In this document: positions 16,945-28,318 of the stretch, piece after piece
Layout of the letters: each line of letters opens with the position of its first letter
How positions within the stretch are numbered: position 1 is the stretch's first letter
DNA from: Sphingomonas sp. S-NIH.Pt15_0812
Lineage (GTDB): Bacteria; Pseudomonadota; Alphaproteobacteria; Sphingomonadales; Sphingomonadaceae
Length of the DNA: 64,000 nt
Assembly: GCF_003951315.1 (NCBI RefSeq)
Contig: NZ_QLJH01000005.1
Span: forward strand, 62,001 to 126,000
Direction of reading: 5' to 3'
Translations under genes and position numbers: made by a program
Notes under the pieces: model-generated
What the model saw: the letters and a program-made list of their open reading frames with translations, nothing else
Databases searched by the model: none
Told to the model about the DNA's origin: nothing

Positions 16945-19900
16945 TGGCGAGCCCCACCACCTATGTCGAGCTTCAGGTGACGAGCCACTTCTCGTTCCTG
17001 CGCGGTGCGTCCAGCCCCGACGAACTGTTCAGCGCCGCCGCCCTGCTCGGCCACCGGGCGCTGGGCATCGCCGATCTCGGCTCGGTCGCCGGACTGGTGC
17101 GGGCCTGGGCGGCGCAGAAGGCGACGGGCGTGCGGCTGATCGCGGGCGCGCGGGTGGTGCTGGACGATGGCCGCGCGTTGCTCCTCTATCCGATCGACCG
17201 GCCCGGCTGGTCGCGGCTGACCCGCCTCCTGTCGATCGGCAAGGCGCGCGCCGGCAAGGGTGGCTGCACGCTCGGCTGGGCGGACCTGCCGGAGTGGCAG
17301 GAGGGGCTGATCGCAATCCTGCTGCCGGGCGATCCGGGCGCGGCGGCGGCGCGCGACCTGGCCGACCTGCGCGCGGTCTTCGGCGACCGGGGCTATTGCG
17401 GCCTGACCTTTCGTCGCCGTCCGAACGACGCGATGCGGCTGCACGAACTTGCCCGCCAGGCCGGCATGGCGGGGGTGCGTGCGGTCGCGCTGGGCGATGT
17501 GCTCTATCACGCGCCCGAGGTGCGGCCGCTCCAGGACGTCGTCACCGCGATCCGCGAGAAGCGGACGATCGACACGCTCGGCTATGCGCGCGAGCGCCAT
17601 GCCGACCGGCATCTGAAATCGCCCGGCGAGATGGAGCGCCGCTTCGTCGCCTTTCCCGACGCGATCGCCGCCACCGCCACGATCGCCCGGGCCTGCACCT
17701 TCGACCTGGGCGAGCTGAGCTACCAATATCCGCACGAACGCGTGATGGACGGGCTGACCGCGCAACAAGCGCTCGAACGGATGACCGGGGAGGCGGCGGA
17801 GCGCAAATTTCCGGACGGGGTGCCGGAAGCCTATCGCCGGCAGATCGACCACGAACTGCGCCTGATCGGCGAACTGGGCTATGCGCCCTACTTCCTCACC
17901 GTCAACAGCATTGTCGCGGAAAGCCGACGACGCGGCATTCTGTGCCAGGGGCGCGGGTCGGCGGCGAACAGCTGCGTCTGCTACCTGCTCGGCATCACCA
18001 GCATCGATCCGATCAAGCACGAGCTGCTGTTCGAGCGCTTCGTCTCCGGCGAACGGCGCGAGCCGCCCGATATCGACGTCGATTTCGAGCATGAGCGGCG
18101 CGAGGAGATCATCCAGTGGATCTACGACAGCTACGGCCGCACCCATGCGGCGCTGACCGCCGTCGTCACCCGCTACCGTGCGCGCGGCGCCATGCGCGAG
18201 GTCGGCAAGGCGCTGGGCCTGCCCGAGGATCTGACCCGCGCGCTCGCCGGCCTGGTCTGGGGGTGGAGCGAGGAGGGCGTGGGCGAGAAGCAGGTCGGCC
18301 AGCTCGGCCTCAACATGGACGACCGGCGGCTGCGCCTCGCGCTCGATCTCGCACGCCGGCTGATCGGCACGCCGCGTCATCTGTCGCAGCATCCCGGCGG
18401 CTTCGTGCTGACCCATGACCGGCTCGACGACCTCGTGCCCATCGAGCCGGCCGCGATGGACAAGCGGCAGGTGATCGAATGGGACAAGGACGATATCGAC
18501 GCGCTGCAGTTCATGAAGGTCGATGTGCTGGGGCTGGGGATGCTCGGCTGCATGAACCGCGCCTTCACCCTGCTGGCCGACGCCAAGGACGTGCATGTGG
18601 GAATGGCCGATCTCCAGGACGACGATCCGGCCGTCTATGCGATGATCCAGAAGGCGGACACGCTCGGCACCTTCCAGATCGAGAGCCGCGCGCAGATGGC
18701 GATGCTGCCGCGCATGAAGCCGGCCGAATTCTACGACCTCGTCATCGAGGTCGCGATCGTACGGCCGGGACCGATCCAGGGCGACATGGTCCACCCCTAT
18801 CTGCGCCGACGCGAGAAGATCGAGAGACCGGACTATCCGCGTCCCGAACTGCGCGCGGTATTGGAGAAGACGCTGGGCGTGCCGCTGTTCCAGGAACAGG
18901 CGATGAAGGTGGCGATCGTCGGCGCCGGCTTCACCCCTGCCGAAGCCGACCAGCTCCGCCGCGCCATGGCGACGTTCAAGTTCACCGGCGGGGTCCATCA
19001 CTTCTACGAGAAGCTGGTCGGGGGCATGGTGGCGAACGGCTATCCCCGCGACTTCGCCGAACGTACGTTCAAGCAGATCGAGGGGTTCGGCTCCTATGGC
19101 TTTCCCGAAAGCCACGCCGCCAGCTTCGCCAAGATCGCCTATGCCAGTTGCTGGATGAAGCATCATCATCCGGACGTGTTCTGCGCCGCGCTGCTCAACG
19201 CGCAGCCGATGGGCTTCTACGCGCCTGCCCAGATCGTTCGCGACGCGCAGGAGCATGGCGTCGAGATCCGCCCGGCGTGCATCAATGCCAGCCGCTGGGA
19301 CTGTACGCTGGAAGCGACCGCCGGCCGCTATCTGGCGGTGCGGCTGGGCCTGCGCCAGGTACGCGGGCTGGCCAATGTCCATGGCGCGGCGATCGTCGGC
19401 GCACGCGGGCACCTGCCGTTCGAGTCGGTCGAGGATCTGTGGCGACGGGCCGACATCCCCCGCGCCGCGATCGAGCGGCTGGCGGAGGCCGATGCCTTTC
19501 ACAGGCTGGGGGCCGACCGGCGCCAGGGACTATGGAAGGCGCGGGGTCTGGACGAAGCGCCCCTGCCCCTGTTCGCGGCGGCGGCGGGGCGCGAGCCGGA
19601 GGTCGCCTTGCGTCCGTTGACCGAGGGGCGCGAGGTGGTGGAGGATTATCGCGCGCTGCAATTGTCGCTGCGCGCGCACCCCCTCGCCTTCCTGCGTGAC
19701 GAGCTGACCCGACGCGGCGTCACCCGCGCCGCCGATCTGGCCCAGCTTCGCGACGGACGGCATGTCGAGGTGGCGGGGCTGATCCTGGTCCGGCAGAAGC
19801 CGGGCAGCGCCAAGGGCGTGCTGTTCATCACCATCGAGGACGAGACCGGCATCGCCAACGGCATCCTCTGGCCCGACCGGTTCGAAGCGCAACGCCGCAC

Positions 19901-20189
19901 CGTCATGTCGGCCTCGATGATCGGCATGAAGGGCCGCGTCCAGCGCGAGGGGCAGGTGATCCACGTCATCTGCGACCGGATCGTCGATCATGGCGATCTG
20001 CTCGCCCAGGTCGGACGGATGGACTTCCGCCCCAGGACCGGGCGCGGCGACGGCGCGCGCCATCCCGGCGCGCCCGATCGCGGCGATGCCGGCTGGCGGC
20101 CGGGTCCGCGCGACAGCTACTGGCCAAGCCATGCCACGGGGATGGACCCGGAGCAGGTGGTGCGGATCAAGTCGCGCGACTTTCACTGA
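16944..20189 (+). CDS. dnaE2: Error-prone DNA polymerase DnaE2
   Basis: 1081-residue C-family polymerase for damage-induced translesion synthesis. The start ATG (16944) overlaps the imuB stop. The PHP domain begins at [20 protein letters not shown]. The polymerase palm has the catalytic acidic block [20 protein letters not shown], followed by [20 protein letters not shown] and [21 protein letters not shown] helix-hairpin-helix and an OB domain ([19 protein letters not shown]) follow; the protein ends [10 protein letters not shown], the usual DnaE2 C-terminus. The last 23 bases overlap the convergent FUSC-like gene. Confidence 0.97.
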   Translation: MASPTTYVELQVTSHFSFLRGASSPDELFSAAALLGHRALGIADLGSVAGLVRAWAAQKATGVRLIAGARVVLDDGRALLLYPIDRPGWSRLTRLLSIGKARAGKGGCTLGWADLPEWQEGLIAILLPGDPGAAAARDLADLRAVFGDRGYCGLTFRRRPNDAMRLHELARQAGMAGVRAVALGDVLYHAPEVRPLQDVVTAIREKRTIDTLGYARERHADRHLKSPGEMERRFVAFPDAIAATATIARACTFDLGELSYQYPHERVMDGLTAQQALERMTGEAAERKFPDGVPEAYRRQIDHELRLIGELGYAPYFLTVNSIVAESRRRGILCQGRGSAANSCVCYLLGITSIDPIKHELLFERFVSGERREPPDIDVDFEHERREEIIQWIYDSYGRTHAALTAVVTRYRARGAMREVGKALGLPEDLTRALAGLVWGWSEEGVGEKQVGQLGLNMDDRRLRLALDLARRLIGTPRHLSQHPGGFVLTHDRLDDLVPIEPAAMDKRQVIEWDKDDIDALQFMKVDVLGLGMLGCMNRAFTLLADAKDVHVGMADLQDDDPAVYAMIQKADTLGTFQIESRAQMAMLPRMKPAEFYDLVIEVAIVRPGPIQGDMVHPYLRRREKIERPDYPRPELRAVLEKTLGVPLFQEQAMKVAIVGAGFTPAEADQLRRAMATFKFTGGVHHFYEKLVGGMVANGYPRDFAERTFKQIEGFGSYGFPESHAASFAKIAYASCWMKHHHPDVFCAALLNAQPMGFYAPAQIVRDAQEHGVEIRPACINASRWDCTLEATAGRYLAVRLGLRQVRGLANVHGAAIVGARGHLPFESVEDLWRRADIPRAAIERLAEADAFHRLGADRRQGLWKARGLDEAPLPLFAAAAGREPEVALRPLTEGREVVEDYRALQLSLRAHPLAFLRDELTRRGVTRAADLAQLRDGRHVEVAGLILVRQKPGSAKGVLFITIEDETGIANGILWPDRFEAQRRTVMSASMIGMKGRVQREGQVIHVICDRIVDHGDLLAQVGRMDFRPRTGRGDGARHPGAPDRGDAGWRPGPRDSYWPSHATGMDPEQVVRIKSRDFH

Positions 20190-20688
20190 CCCCGCGCGCC
20201 AATCGGCGCTCCAGCCGCAGGATCACCCATTCCGCCACCTGGTGCAGGATCGCGCCGACCAGGGCGCCGAGCAGCACCTCCTGCGCGCGATCCCATCCGG
20301 TCTCGAGGACGGTGCCGCCGGTCGGCACGGTGGTCAGCACGATGACGGCCGTCCACATGCAGACCCGCGTCTCCGGCCGCCAGCGGGTGATGCTCGCCGC
20401 GATCCCGACCGCCACCGCCAGCCGCAGTTCCGCCGATCCGGCGGGCACGACCATGGCGGAGAACAGCGCCACCACCAGCCCGATCAGCGTCGCCGCGACC
20501 CGCCAGCCCAGCGCGCGGTGCGTGTCGCCGATCCGGTCCTGCGACACGACCAGCGCGGAGACGCAGGCCCAGACCGGATGGCCCAGGCCCAGTCCCTCCG
20601 CCAGCCCCGCGGCGACGACCGCCGCCGCCGTGCAGCGCAGAACAAAGGCGACGGACCGCAAGGCCCCGGACGGAGGCGCCGCCGCCAT
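20167..20688 (-). CDS. FUSC-like / aromatic acid exporter-type membrane protein
   Basis: 173-residue inner-membrane protein with about five hydrophobic segments (for example [20 protein letters not shown] and [20 protein letters not shown]), an arrangement like the N-terminal membrane part of FUSC/ArAE family exporters but without the large cytoplasmic domain. The ATG at 20688 has AAGGGG upstream; an alternative GTG at 20709 would overlap the poxB stop as GTGA. Either way it is coupled to poxB. The ORF end overlaps dnaE2. The substrate is unknown. Confidence 0.7.
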   Translation of the reverse strand: MAAAPPSGALRSVAFVLRCTAAAVVAAGLAEGLGLGHPVWACVSALVVSQDRIGDTHRALGWRVAATLIGLVVALFSAMVVPAGSAELRLAVAVGIAASITRWRPETRVCMWTAVIVLTTVPTGGTVLETGWDRAQEVLLGALVGAILHQVAEWVILRLERRLARGVSESRAT

Positions 20689-20705
20689 GGCCCCGCCCTT
20701 CCCCG

Positions 20706-22430
20706 TCACCGGAACAGATTGGCCCGCGCCAGCTCGATCACCTCCGTGCCCCGTCCGCTCATCACCGCGCGCGCGGCATAGAGGCTGAACCCCTTGACCT
20801 GCTCGGCCTTGATCTTGGGCGGCATCACCAGTTCCAGCCCCTCGGTCACCACATCGACCAGCGCGGGGCCGTCATGCGCGAAGGCGGCGCGCAGCGCTCC
20901 TTCCAGCGCGTCCGACCGCGTGACCCGCTCGGCGACATAGCCCATTTCGCGCGCGATCGCGGCGAAGTCGGGATTTTGCAGGGCGACATTGGCATCGACA
21001 TAGCCGGAGGCCTTCTGCTCCAGCTCGACGAAGCCGAGCGTGCCGTTGTTGAAGATGACGATCTTGATCGGCAGTTTCATCTGGATCGCGGTCAGCATGT
21101 CCCCCATCAACATGGTCAGGCCGCCATCGCCCGACAGCGACACCACCTGTCGCCCGGCAAAGGCCGCCTGCGCGCCCAGCGCCTGGGGCATGGCATTGGC
21201 CATGGAGCCATGGTTGAACGATCCGATCAGCCGCCGCTGGCCGTTCATCCGCAGATAGCGCGCCGCCCAGACCGAGGGCGTGCCGACATCGGCGGTGAAG
21301 ATCGCGTCCTCATCCGCCAGCCGATCGATCGTCGCGGCGACGAATTGCGGATGGAGCGGCTTGTCGCCGTCGCGCGGCGTCGCCAGTTCGTCCAGGCCCT
21401 TGCGGGCATCGCGATAATGCTCCTTCGCCTTGGCCAGGAACGCGCCGTTGCGGCCGCCCCGGATCAGCGGGCGCAGCGCGCGTGCGGTCTCGCCGACATC
21501 GCCGACCACGCCCAGGTCGAGCGGCACGCGCCGGCCGAGCGCGGTGGCCTCGCGATCGACCTGCACCACCCGCGCCTTGTCGGGATAGAAGTTGCGATAG
21601 GGGAAGTCGGTGCCCAGCATCAGCAGCGTGTCGCACTCCATCATCGCGTGATAGCCCGACGAGAAGCCGATCAGACCGGTCATGCCGACATCGAAGGAAT
21701 TGTCCCATTCGATCCACTCCTTGCCGCGATAGGCGTGGACGATCGGGGCCTGCAACGCCTCGGCCAGCGCGACGACATCGTCATGCGCGCCCGCCACCCC
21801 GGCACCGCAGAGCAGGGTCACCCGGTCCGCATCGTTGAGCAGCGCGGCGACCTGCGCCAGCGTCGCATCATCTGGCAGCAGGCGCGGCGTGGCCGGCAGG
21901 GCGAAGGGCACGTCGCGCGTTTCCGGCGCAGGCAGCAGCGCCACATCGCCGGGGATGACCAGCACCGCGACGCCGCGCCGGCCGACGGCGGTGCGGATCG
22001 CGCGGTGAAGCAGCTCGGGCATCTGCTTGGCGTCCTGCACCATCTCGCAGAAATGGCTGCATTCGCGGAACAGATCGGTCGGATGCGTCTCCTGGAAATA
22101 GGACAGGCCGATCTCGCTCGACGGAATATGGGCGGCAATCGCCAGCACCGGCACATGATTGCGATGGCAATCGTACAGGCCGTTGATCAAATGGAGGTTG
22201 CCTGGACCGCAACTGCCCGCGCAGACCGCCAGCCCGCCCGTCGCCGCCGCCTCGGCTCCGGCGGCGAAGGCTCCCGCCTCCTCGTTGCGGACATGCATCC
22301 ACTCGATCGCACCCGACGTCCGCAGGCTTTCGTTGAAGGCGTTCAGGCTGTCGCCCGTCACGCCCCAGATCCGTTCCACCCCGGCCTCGACCAGGGTGCT
22401 GGTGAGAAGATCCGCGATCGTCCGTGCCAT
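20706..22430 (-). CDS. poxB: Pyruvate:quinone oxidoreductase (pyruvate oxidase type)
   Basis: 574-residue ThDP/FAD enzyme that decarboxylates pyruvate to acetate and CO2 and reduces membrane quinone. Domains in order are the ThDP pyrimidine domain (about 1-180, with the activating Glu in the VRNEEAGAFAAGAEA block), the FAD-binding domain (about 185-345), and the PP domain (about 360-530) with SGDGGLTMLMGDMLT and the metal ligand FNNGTL. The C-terminus FSLYAARAVMSGRGTEVIEL resembles the lipid-activated alpha-peptide that tethers E. coli PoxB to the membrane, which supports PoxB over acetolactate synthase. Confidence 0.88.
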   Translation of the reverse strand: MARTIADLLTSTLVEAGVERIWGVTGDSLNAFNESLRTSGAIEWMHVRNEEAGAFAAGAEAAATGGLAVCAGSCGPGNLHLINGLYDCHRNHVPVLAIAAHIPSSEIGLSYFQETHPTDLFRECSHFCEMVQDAKQMPELLHRAIRTAVGRRGVAVLVIPGDVALLPAPETRDVPFALPATPRLLPDDATLAQVAALLNDADRVTLLCGAGVAGAHDDVVALAEALQAPIVHAYRGKEWIEWDNSFDVGMTGLIGFSSGYHAMMECDTLLMLGTDFPYRNFYPDKARVVQVDREATALGRRVPLDLGVVGDVGETARALRPLIRGGRNGAFLAKAKEHYRDARKGLDELATPRDGDKPLHPQFVAATIDRLADEDAIFTADVGTPSVWAARYLRMNGQRRLIGSFNHGSMANAMPQALGAQAAFAGRQVVSLSGDGGLTMLMGDMLTAIQMKLPIKIVIFNNGTLGFVELEQKASGYVDANVALQNPDFAAIAREMGYVAERVTRSDALEGALRAAFAHDGPALVDVVTEGLELVMPPKIKAEQVKGFSLYAARAVMSGRGTEVIELARANLFR

Positions 22431-22496
22431 GATCCGATTTGTCCTTGTTGCGACGCATCACCATCGAATTGGTGCGGTGCGATAACGATTATGATC

Positions 22497-22519
22497 GCGA
22501 TTGTATTCCTTGCAATCGC
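22497..22519 (+). promoter_or_regulatory. Inverted repeat in the poxB / sugar dehydrogenase divergent region
   Basis: GCGATTG-N9-CAATCGC, perfect 7-base arms centred near the middle of the 198-base region between the divergent starts at 22430 and 22629. An ATAA-CGA-TTAT repeat lies at 22482-22492. Dyad spacing of this kind suits a homodimeric regulator acting on one or both genes. Confidence 0.4.
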
Positions 22520-22628
22520 AAGCCGGCAGCAGTTCGCGACAAAGGACCGCGTCGGCACAATTTTTTTATCCAGACGGAGCCGCACGTTCGGCTGGTGCAT
22601 TAGAAAACCCGACAAACCGGGAGCCGTC

Positions 22629-23935
<1,307 letters not shown>

Positions 23936-23939
<4 letters not shown>

Positions 23940-24790
23940 GGGCGTGGCTGGGGGCCGCATCGGCGCTGCTCGCACCGGTTTCGGCCCAGGCGGCGGAGCG
24001 CCAGTCGGTGCCGGTGATCGATACCGAGGACGCGACGCTCGGCACCACCCAGGTGCCGGCCGGCGCGTTCCACGGCACCCTGTCGCTGGACATACGCAAC
24101 GGCGATTATGCGCGCGGGGCCTATGACGACGACGATGCCGACCTGTCGCGCCTGCCGGTCCATGTGGCCGTCGTCTTCGCCGGAGTGCTGGCGCGCGATG
24201 CTGCGGGGGATGCGCGGCTGTTCCTGATCGGGCAGAGTTCCAACGGCTTCCACGCCCCCTCGGCCGACGAACGCACCCGCCCCCGCAGCTGGTATGAGAG
24301 CAACACCATCGTCGCGCTCGCATGGCAGCCGGCAAAGGGCCTGACCACCGCCGCCGCCTATTCGATCAAGGCCAGCCCCAACGGCATCGCGGGGACGACG
24401 CATGAGGCGAGCCTGTCGGTGCGCTATGCCGGTGGCCGGGGCATCGGCTGGTGGCGGCCGAACCTGGTCGTCACGCGTCGAACCCAGGGTGATGGCGGTG
24501 TCTTCACGCTGGTCGGCCTGTCGCCGGAGGTGCGGCTGGGCGAGACGACGCTGTCGGCGCCACTGGTGGCGGGCATCGGCTGGAGCGGGTTCTACGGGCC
24601 GGACAGCGGCGATCGGCGCTATGCCAGCGCAGGGATCTCGGTGCAGCACCCGCTGGGTCGCGCCGCCAGCCTGCGGGCGGAAATCCTGGCGATCGCGCGT
24701 GACCAACGCCTGCGCCGGCTCGACGCGCCCGGCGGCGCCACCGCCCCGGTCGTGCCGCTGGCGACGATCGCGCTCAGCGTGCCCTGGTAG
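23936..24790 (+). CDS. Exported barrel-like hypothetical protein
   Basis: 284-residue protein starting at GTG 23936 (overlap GTGA with the dehydrogenase stop). The signal peptide MRAWLGAASALLAPVSAQAA is followed by alternating hydrophobic/polar stretches of beta character (GTLSLDIRNGDYARGAYDDD, EASLSVRYAGGRGIGWWRPN) and ends in VPLATIALSVPW, with a terminal aromatic residue as in outer-membrane proteins. No domain is recognised. Coupling to the sugar dehydrogenase suggests a shared periplasmic or outer-membrane role. Its end overlaps the convergent glycosyltransferase by 17 bases. Confidence 0.7.
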
Positions 24791-26270
24791 GGTTCGGGCG
24801 GATACAGGGGGTGTAGACGCGCATCCGTCGCTTCCCGCGCGGAGCCGTGCCCGCAAGGCAGTAGTCGCGGGACAGTGCCGTCGTCACCGCAGCCAGGCTG
24901 GCGGGATTGAAGAACGACCTCTCGCGATCAAGCGTCACCACAACCGATGGGCGGCTCGCCATGATCCGCGCTACCTCTGCACCTTCGTCAACGCCGCTTG
25001 CTCCACCTTCGATCGCACTCGCCAACGTGTTCGGAAAGGCGAAGGCCGTCGGAATGCAGGCATTCGCCAGATAATAGAGGATGGAGGGCCCCCCGAACAC
25101 ATAGGGGCAGGCTCCCGCTTGGCCGTCCCTTTGCATCAGTGCAACAATCGGCGCGATGGCCGCCTGGTCATCGTGTCGGTTCACGCGCTCGCCGGCGAAG
25201 ACCAGCATCGACAAAATGATTACGACGTTGCGCAAGCGGCGGGATTGGCCCAGCGACACGCCCGCGAGTGCGGCTAGCGGGGGCAACAGCGGCAGGGCAT
25301 AATGCTCGTAGAACGTACCGATGCACAGAAATCCGACCAACGCAGCGAGCAGCCAGCCGATCGCCAGCGCGTGGACCGCATGACGTGCGGCGCGGGGGCC
25401 GATCCGCGCCAGCGTGACGCCGGCCGCGATCACCAAGGGCAGGATCAGACTGATCGCCACCACAAGGTTGAGCAGCATCTTGCCCGCCGGATAGGCCTGC
25501 CGCAGGGTAATCGACACGAAGTTGGCGAACCAGAAGGCCTGGAACGCCCCTGCCCCCATCATGGCATAGGCCAGACCGACCACCAGTGTCGGCGCGATCC
25601 CCGCCACGCCCCAGGCCAACGTCCAGCCGATCGTCGCGCCCGGCCGCCGGACCCGCACGATCGCCCAGAGATGCGCCAGGCCGATGAACAGTCCCTCGAA
25701 CGCGGCGGTGTACTTGATCTGGATCGCCAGGCCGCACAGTGTGCAGGCGGCCAGGCCGTTGCGCCCGATCGCCTGTGCCGCCCGCTCGGCGGTGAGGGGG
25801 GGCAGGCGCAAGGTCAGCAGCGCCGCCAGCGCGACCGGAAGATTGTAGAAGACCGGGGACTGCCCGCCCTGCCCGCCGATCACCGCCATGGTCAGCAGGT
25901 AGAGGATGCCCGCGCTCCAGGCACCGACCGGGGCCGCGCCCAGGCGACGGGCGATGTGCAGGATCACCGCCGCGGTCGCACCCGCGAACAGGGCTGCCGC
26001 CACCTGATAGACGATGATGCCATCCGCCGGAATCAGCCGGAACCCCGCGAACAACAGGAAGAGGCCGTACGGCTTGCGGTCCCAAAGGTCGATGAACGGC
26101 ACCGCGCCGTGCAGCATCCGGTCGCCGACCAGCAGATACCATTGCTCGTCGATATCAAGCACCGGATTGCCGAAATCCCAGCCGCGCAGCAGCAGCGCCA
26201 GCACCAGCATCGCCGCCAGTACGACGGCTGGCCGCTGCCCCGAAGGCAATGATCCTGGATCGCGATGCAC
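24774..26270 (-). CDS. Polytopic membrane glycosyltransferase (GT-C, ArnT/GT39-like)
   Basis: 498-residue inner-membrane protein with about 11-12 hydrophobic segments. The GTG at 26270 is chosen because the first membrane helix (AVVLAAMLVLALLL) begins about 14 residues later and no better start precedes it; ATG 26210 lies inside that helix. After helix 1 comes PVLDIDEQWYLLVGDRML, the acidic loop motif typical of GT-C enzymes that use polyprenyl-phosphate sugars. The soluble C-terminal tail (CPYVFGGPSILYYLANACIP ...) is homologous to the orphan tail at 52213-52686. It is divergent from the SDR gene. The acceptor is unknown. Confidence 0.82.
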   Translation of the reverse strand: MHRDPGSLPSGQRPAVVLAAMLVLALLLRGWDFGNPVLDIDEQWYLLVGDRMLHGAVPFIDLWDRKPYGLFLLFAGFRLIPADGIIVYQVAAALFAGATAAVILHIARRLGAAPVGAWSAGILYLLTMAVIGGQGGQSPVFYNLPVALAALLTLRLPPLTAERAAQAIGRNGLAACTLCGLAIQIKYTAAFEGLFIGLAHLWAIVRVRRPGATIGWTLAWGVAGIAPTLVVGLAYAMMGAGAFQAFWFANFVSITLRQAYPAGKMLLNLVVAISLILPLVIAAGVTLARIGPRAARHAVHALAIGWLLAALVGFLCIGTFYEHYALPLLPPLAALAGVSLGQSRRLRNVVIILSMLVFAGERVNRHDDQAAIAPIVALMQRDGQAGACPYVFGGPSILYYLANACIPTAFAFPNTLASAIEGGASGVDEGAEVARIMASRPSVVVTLDRERSFFNPASLAAVTTALSRDYCLAGTAPRGKRRMRVYTPCIRPNPTRAR

Positions 26271-26400
26271 CGTTAAAAACCTGATCCTGATCAAACAGCC
26301 GGGACCGTCCCGGTAGGCGAGCCGCGAGCAGGCGGCAAGCAGTGTCGGGAACGCAGGCCGGAACTCATGCGTCCATGACCGCGCTGATCGAGGAACCGCC

Positions 26401-27366
26401 ATGACCCAACATCCCTTGCGCATCGTCATCACCGGCGCATCCAGCGGCATCGGGGCCGCCACCGCGATCGCCTTCGCAAAGGAGGGCGCGCAACTGATCC
26501 TGGCCGCGCGCGGTGCGGAGGGACTGGCCGATATCGCCGCGCGCTGTCGCGCCGCCGGCGGCACGGCGGAGACGCAGGTGCTGGACGTCACCGACGCGGC
26601 GGCGGTATCCGCCTTCGCCCAGACGGCGCAGCAGATGCTCGACGGCATCGACCTGTGGTTCAGCTGCGTCGGGGTCGGGGTGGTCGGCCGGTTCCAGCAG
26701 GTGCCCATCCAGGATCACGCCCGCGTCATCGACACCAATCTGACCGCGCACATGAACGAAGCCCATGCCGTGCTGCCGATCTTCCTGGCGCAGGAACATG
26801 GCACCTGGGTCAACATGATCTCGGTCGGCGGCTTCGTCGCGACGCCCTATGCCGCCGCCTATGCCGCCAGCAAGTTCGGCCTGCGCGGGCTGTCCCAGGC
26901 CCTGCGCGGCGAAGTCTCGAAATATCCGCGCATCCATATCTGCGACGTCTATCCGACCTTCGTCGACACGCCGGGAATCGATCATGCCGGCAATTATACG
27001 GGTGCGCGCCTGTCGCTGCCGCCCGGTGCGCTCTCGCCGGACAGCGTGGCGAAGGCGGTGGTGCGGCTGGCCCGGCATCCGCGCAACACGACGGTGATCG
27101 GCGCGCCGGCGTTCGCCCTGAAGCTGGGGCAGTTCGCCATGCCCAATCTGATGGCGGCGACGATGAACGGCTTCATGGACGTCTGGTCCCGCCACGCCGA
27201 GCGCGGCGAGGATGGTAGCGGCGCGGTCCATCGCCCGCCCGCCGGCGCGAGCGGCCCGGATGGCGGTCGCCGCGATCCCGAGCGGGGCCGCAAGGCGGCG
27301 ACCGGAGCCGCGCTGGCCCTGGGTCTGGCGGGTATCGGCGCATTGCTGTGGCGACGGCGACGGTGA
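26401..27366 (+). CDS. Short-chain dehydrogenase with C-terminal membrane anchor
   Basis: 321-residue SDR oxidoreductase. The NAD(P)-binding motif TGASSGIGAATAIAFAKEG is near residues 11-29, and the catalytic Tyr-x-x-x-Lys lies in YAAAYAASKFGLRGL near 150-160, with the Ser in MISVGGF. After the Rossmann domain (to about 250) a charged Gly/Arg-rich linker leads to one hydrophobic segment, [16 protein letters not shown], ending RRRR: a tail-anchor topology with the enzyme in the cytoplasm. GAGGAA precedes the ATG. It overlaps the next small gene. The substrate is unknown, perhaps membrane-associated. Confidence 0.9.
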   Translation: MTQHPLRIVITGASSGIGAATAIAFAKEGAQLILAARGAEGLADIAARCRAAGGTAETQVLDVTDAAAVSAFAQTAQQMLDGIDLWFSCVGVGVVGRFQQVPIQDHARVIDTNLTAHMNEAHAVLPIFLAQEHGTWVNMISVGGFVATPYAAAYAASKFGLRGLSQALRGEVSKYPRIHICDVYPTFVDTPGIDHAGNYTGARLSLPPGALSPDSVAKAVVRLARHPRNTTVIGAPAFALKLGQFAMPNLMAATMNGFMDVWSRHAERGEDGSGAVHRPPAGASGPDGGRRDPERGRKAATGAALALGLAGIGALLWRRRR

Positions 27367-27686
27367 GCGCACCGCCGGTCACCCCCGATGGACGCTATAT
27401 CGTGGTGCGCGGCCGGCTGTGGCGACGCGCCGACCCGGATTTGCCGGAGGCCGAGCGGCAGGCGCATGTCACCGCATTGATGACCGCCCGCCGGGCCGTC
27501 CGCAGCGCGCTGGCCGATGGCGATACCAATGCCCTTCGTGCCGCGCGCTCCGCCGTCGATGCCGCCAAGGTCGCGCTCGGCGAACGGGGTCCGGTCTGGT
27601 GGCCGGGCGAGGAGGATCTGAACCGTCACCTCGCCCGCAACACCCATTATGCCGACTGGTATGCCGGGTTGGCGCTCGACGCCTGA
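27363..27686 (+). CDS. Small hypothetical protein
   Basis: 107-residue soluble basic protein (DGRYIVVRGRLWRRADPDLP near the start, GPVWWPGEEDLNRHLARNTH near the end). The GTG at 27363 is chosen because it overlaps the SDR stop as GTGA; an in-frame GTG at 27348 would add five residues. It is helical in the middle (ALMTARRAVRSALADGDTNA). The family looks conserved in alphaproteobacteria from memory, without assigned function. It is coupled to the SDR, and its stop codon lies 4 bases from that of the convergent deaminase. Confidence 0.7.
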   Translation: MSAPPVTPDGRYIVVRGRLWRRADPDLPEAERQAHVTALMTARRAVRSALADGDTNALRAARSAVDAAKVALGERGPVWWPGEEDLNRHLARNTHYADWYAGLALDA

Positions 27687-27690
27687 TCGA

Positions 27691-28182
27691 TCACAGATTC
27701 GCCTGTTCGTCCTCGGGCAGGTCGGCGTCTGGCGGATAGTAGAGCTTCGCGCATTCCTCGCGCAGGCAACCGCCCTCGATCACGATGTCGTCGCGATAGG
27801 CATCGGTGATGAAGGCCAGCGTATCGACATGGCGTGCCTCGAAATACATCGGATGCACGTCCTCGCGCTCCGCGCCATAGACAACCCGTCCGACCTTGGA
27901 CCAGATCGATGCCATGGTGCACATGCCGCAGGGTTGCAGCGTCGAATAGAGCGTCGCGCCGCGCAGCTCCAGCTCGCCGCTGGCCTCGCATCCGCGCCGG
28001 ATCGCCATCATCTCGGCATGGGCCGTGGCATCGGGCAGCTCATGCGTCTGATTGCGCTCCGCCGCGATCACCCGTCCGTCCACCACGATCACCGAGCCCA
28101 GCGGCGAGGTGGACGGGTCGGAGCCCTTGGATCGGGCGATGCGGATCGCCTCGCGCATCCAGCGTTCATCATCTTCGGTCAT
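27691..28182 (-). CDS. Nucleoside/guanine deaminase-type cytidine deaminase family protein
   Basis: 163-residue zinc deaminase of the cytidine/deoxycytidylate deaminase superfamily. The zinc and proton-shuttle motif is TAHAEMMAI and the Cys pair is in LQPCGMCTMASIW. The ATG at 28182 (MTEDDERWMREAIRIARSKG) is chosen as the family-typical start; a longer frame upstream has shadow-like composition. The overall pattern resembles guanine deaminase / TadA-like nucleoside deaminases but lacks tRNA-specific features I could confirm. It is divergent from the LacI-type regulator and convergent with the small gene at 27363. Confidence 0.88.
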   Translation of the reverse strand: MTEDDERWMREAIRIARSKGSDPSTSPLGSVIVVDGRVIAAERNQTHELPDATAHAEMMAIRRGCEASGELELRGATLYSTLQPCGMCTMASIWSKVGRVVYGAEREDVHPMYFEARHVDTLAFITDAYRDDIVIEGGCLREECAKLYYPPDADLPEDEQANL

Positions 28183-28318
28183 CGCCGTCCAACGCAAAGC
28201 CTGCCCGAAGGTGCCGCGGCGATGGCCGGGCATCGTCATCGCGCCCCATTGACCTTTCCCCGGTGGCCGGGGCACCACCCCGCCATGCGATCTTCGTTCC
28301 TGTCGGCCTGACCCGCAC

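Noticed and set aside
16830..19502. 890-codon open frame antisense to dnaE2
   Set aside because: Composition typical of an antisense GC-rich frame; dnaE2 motifs are intact on the plus strand.
26285..26400. GGAAC at about 26348 followed by CGTC as a second EcfG promoter for the SDR gene
   Set aside because: The -10 element reads CGTC rather than CGTT, so the match is incomplete.
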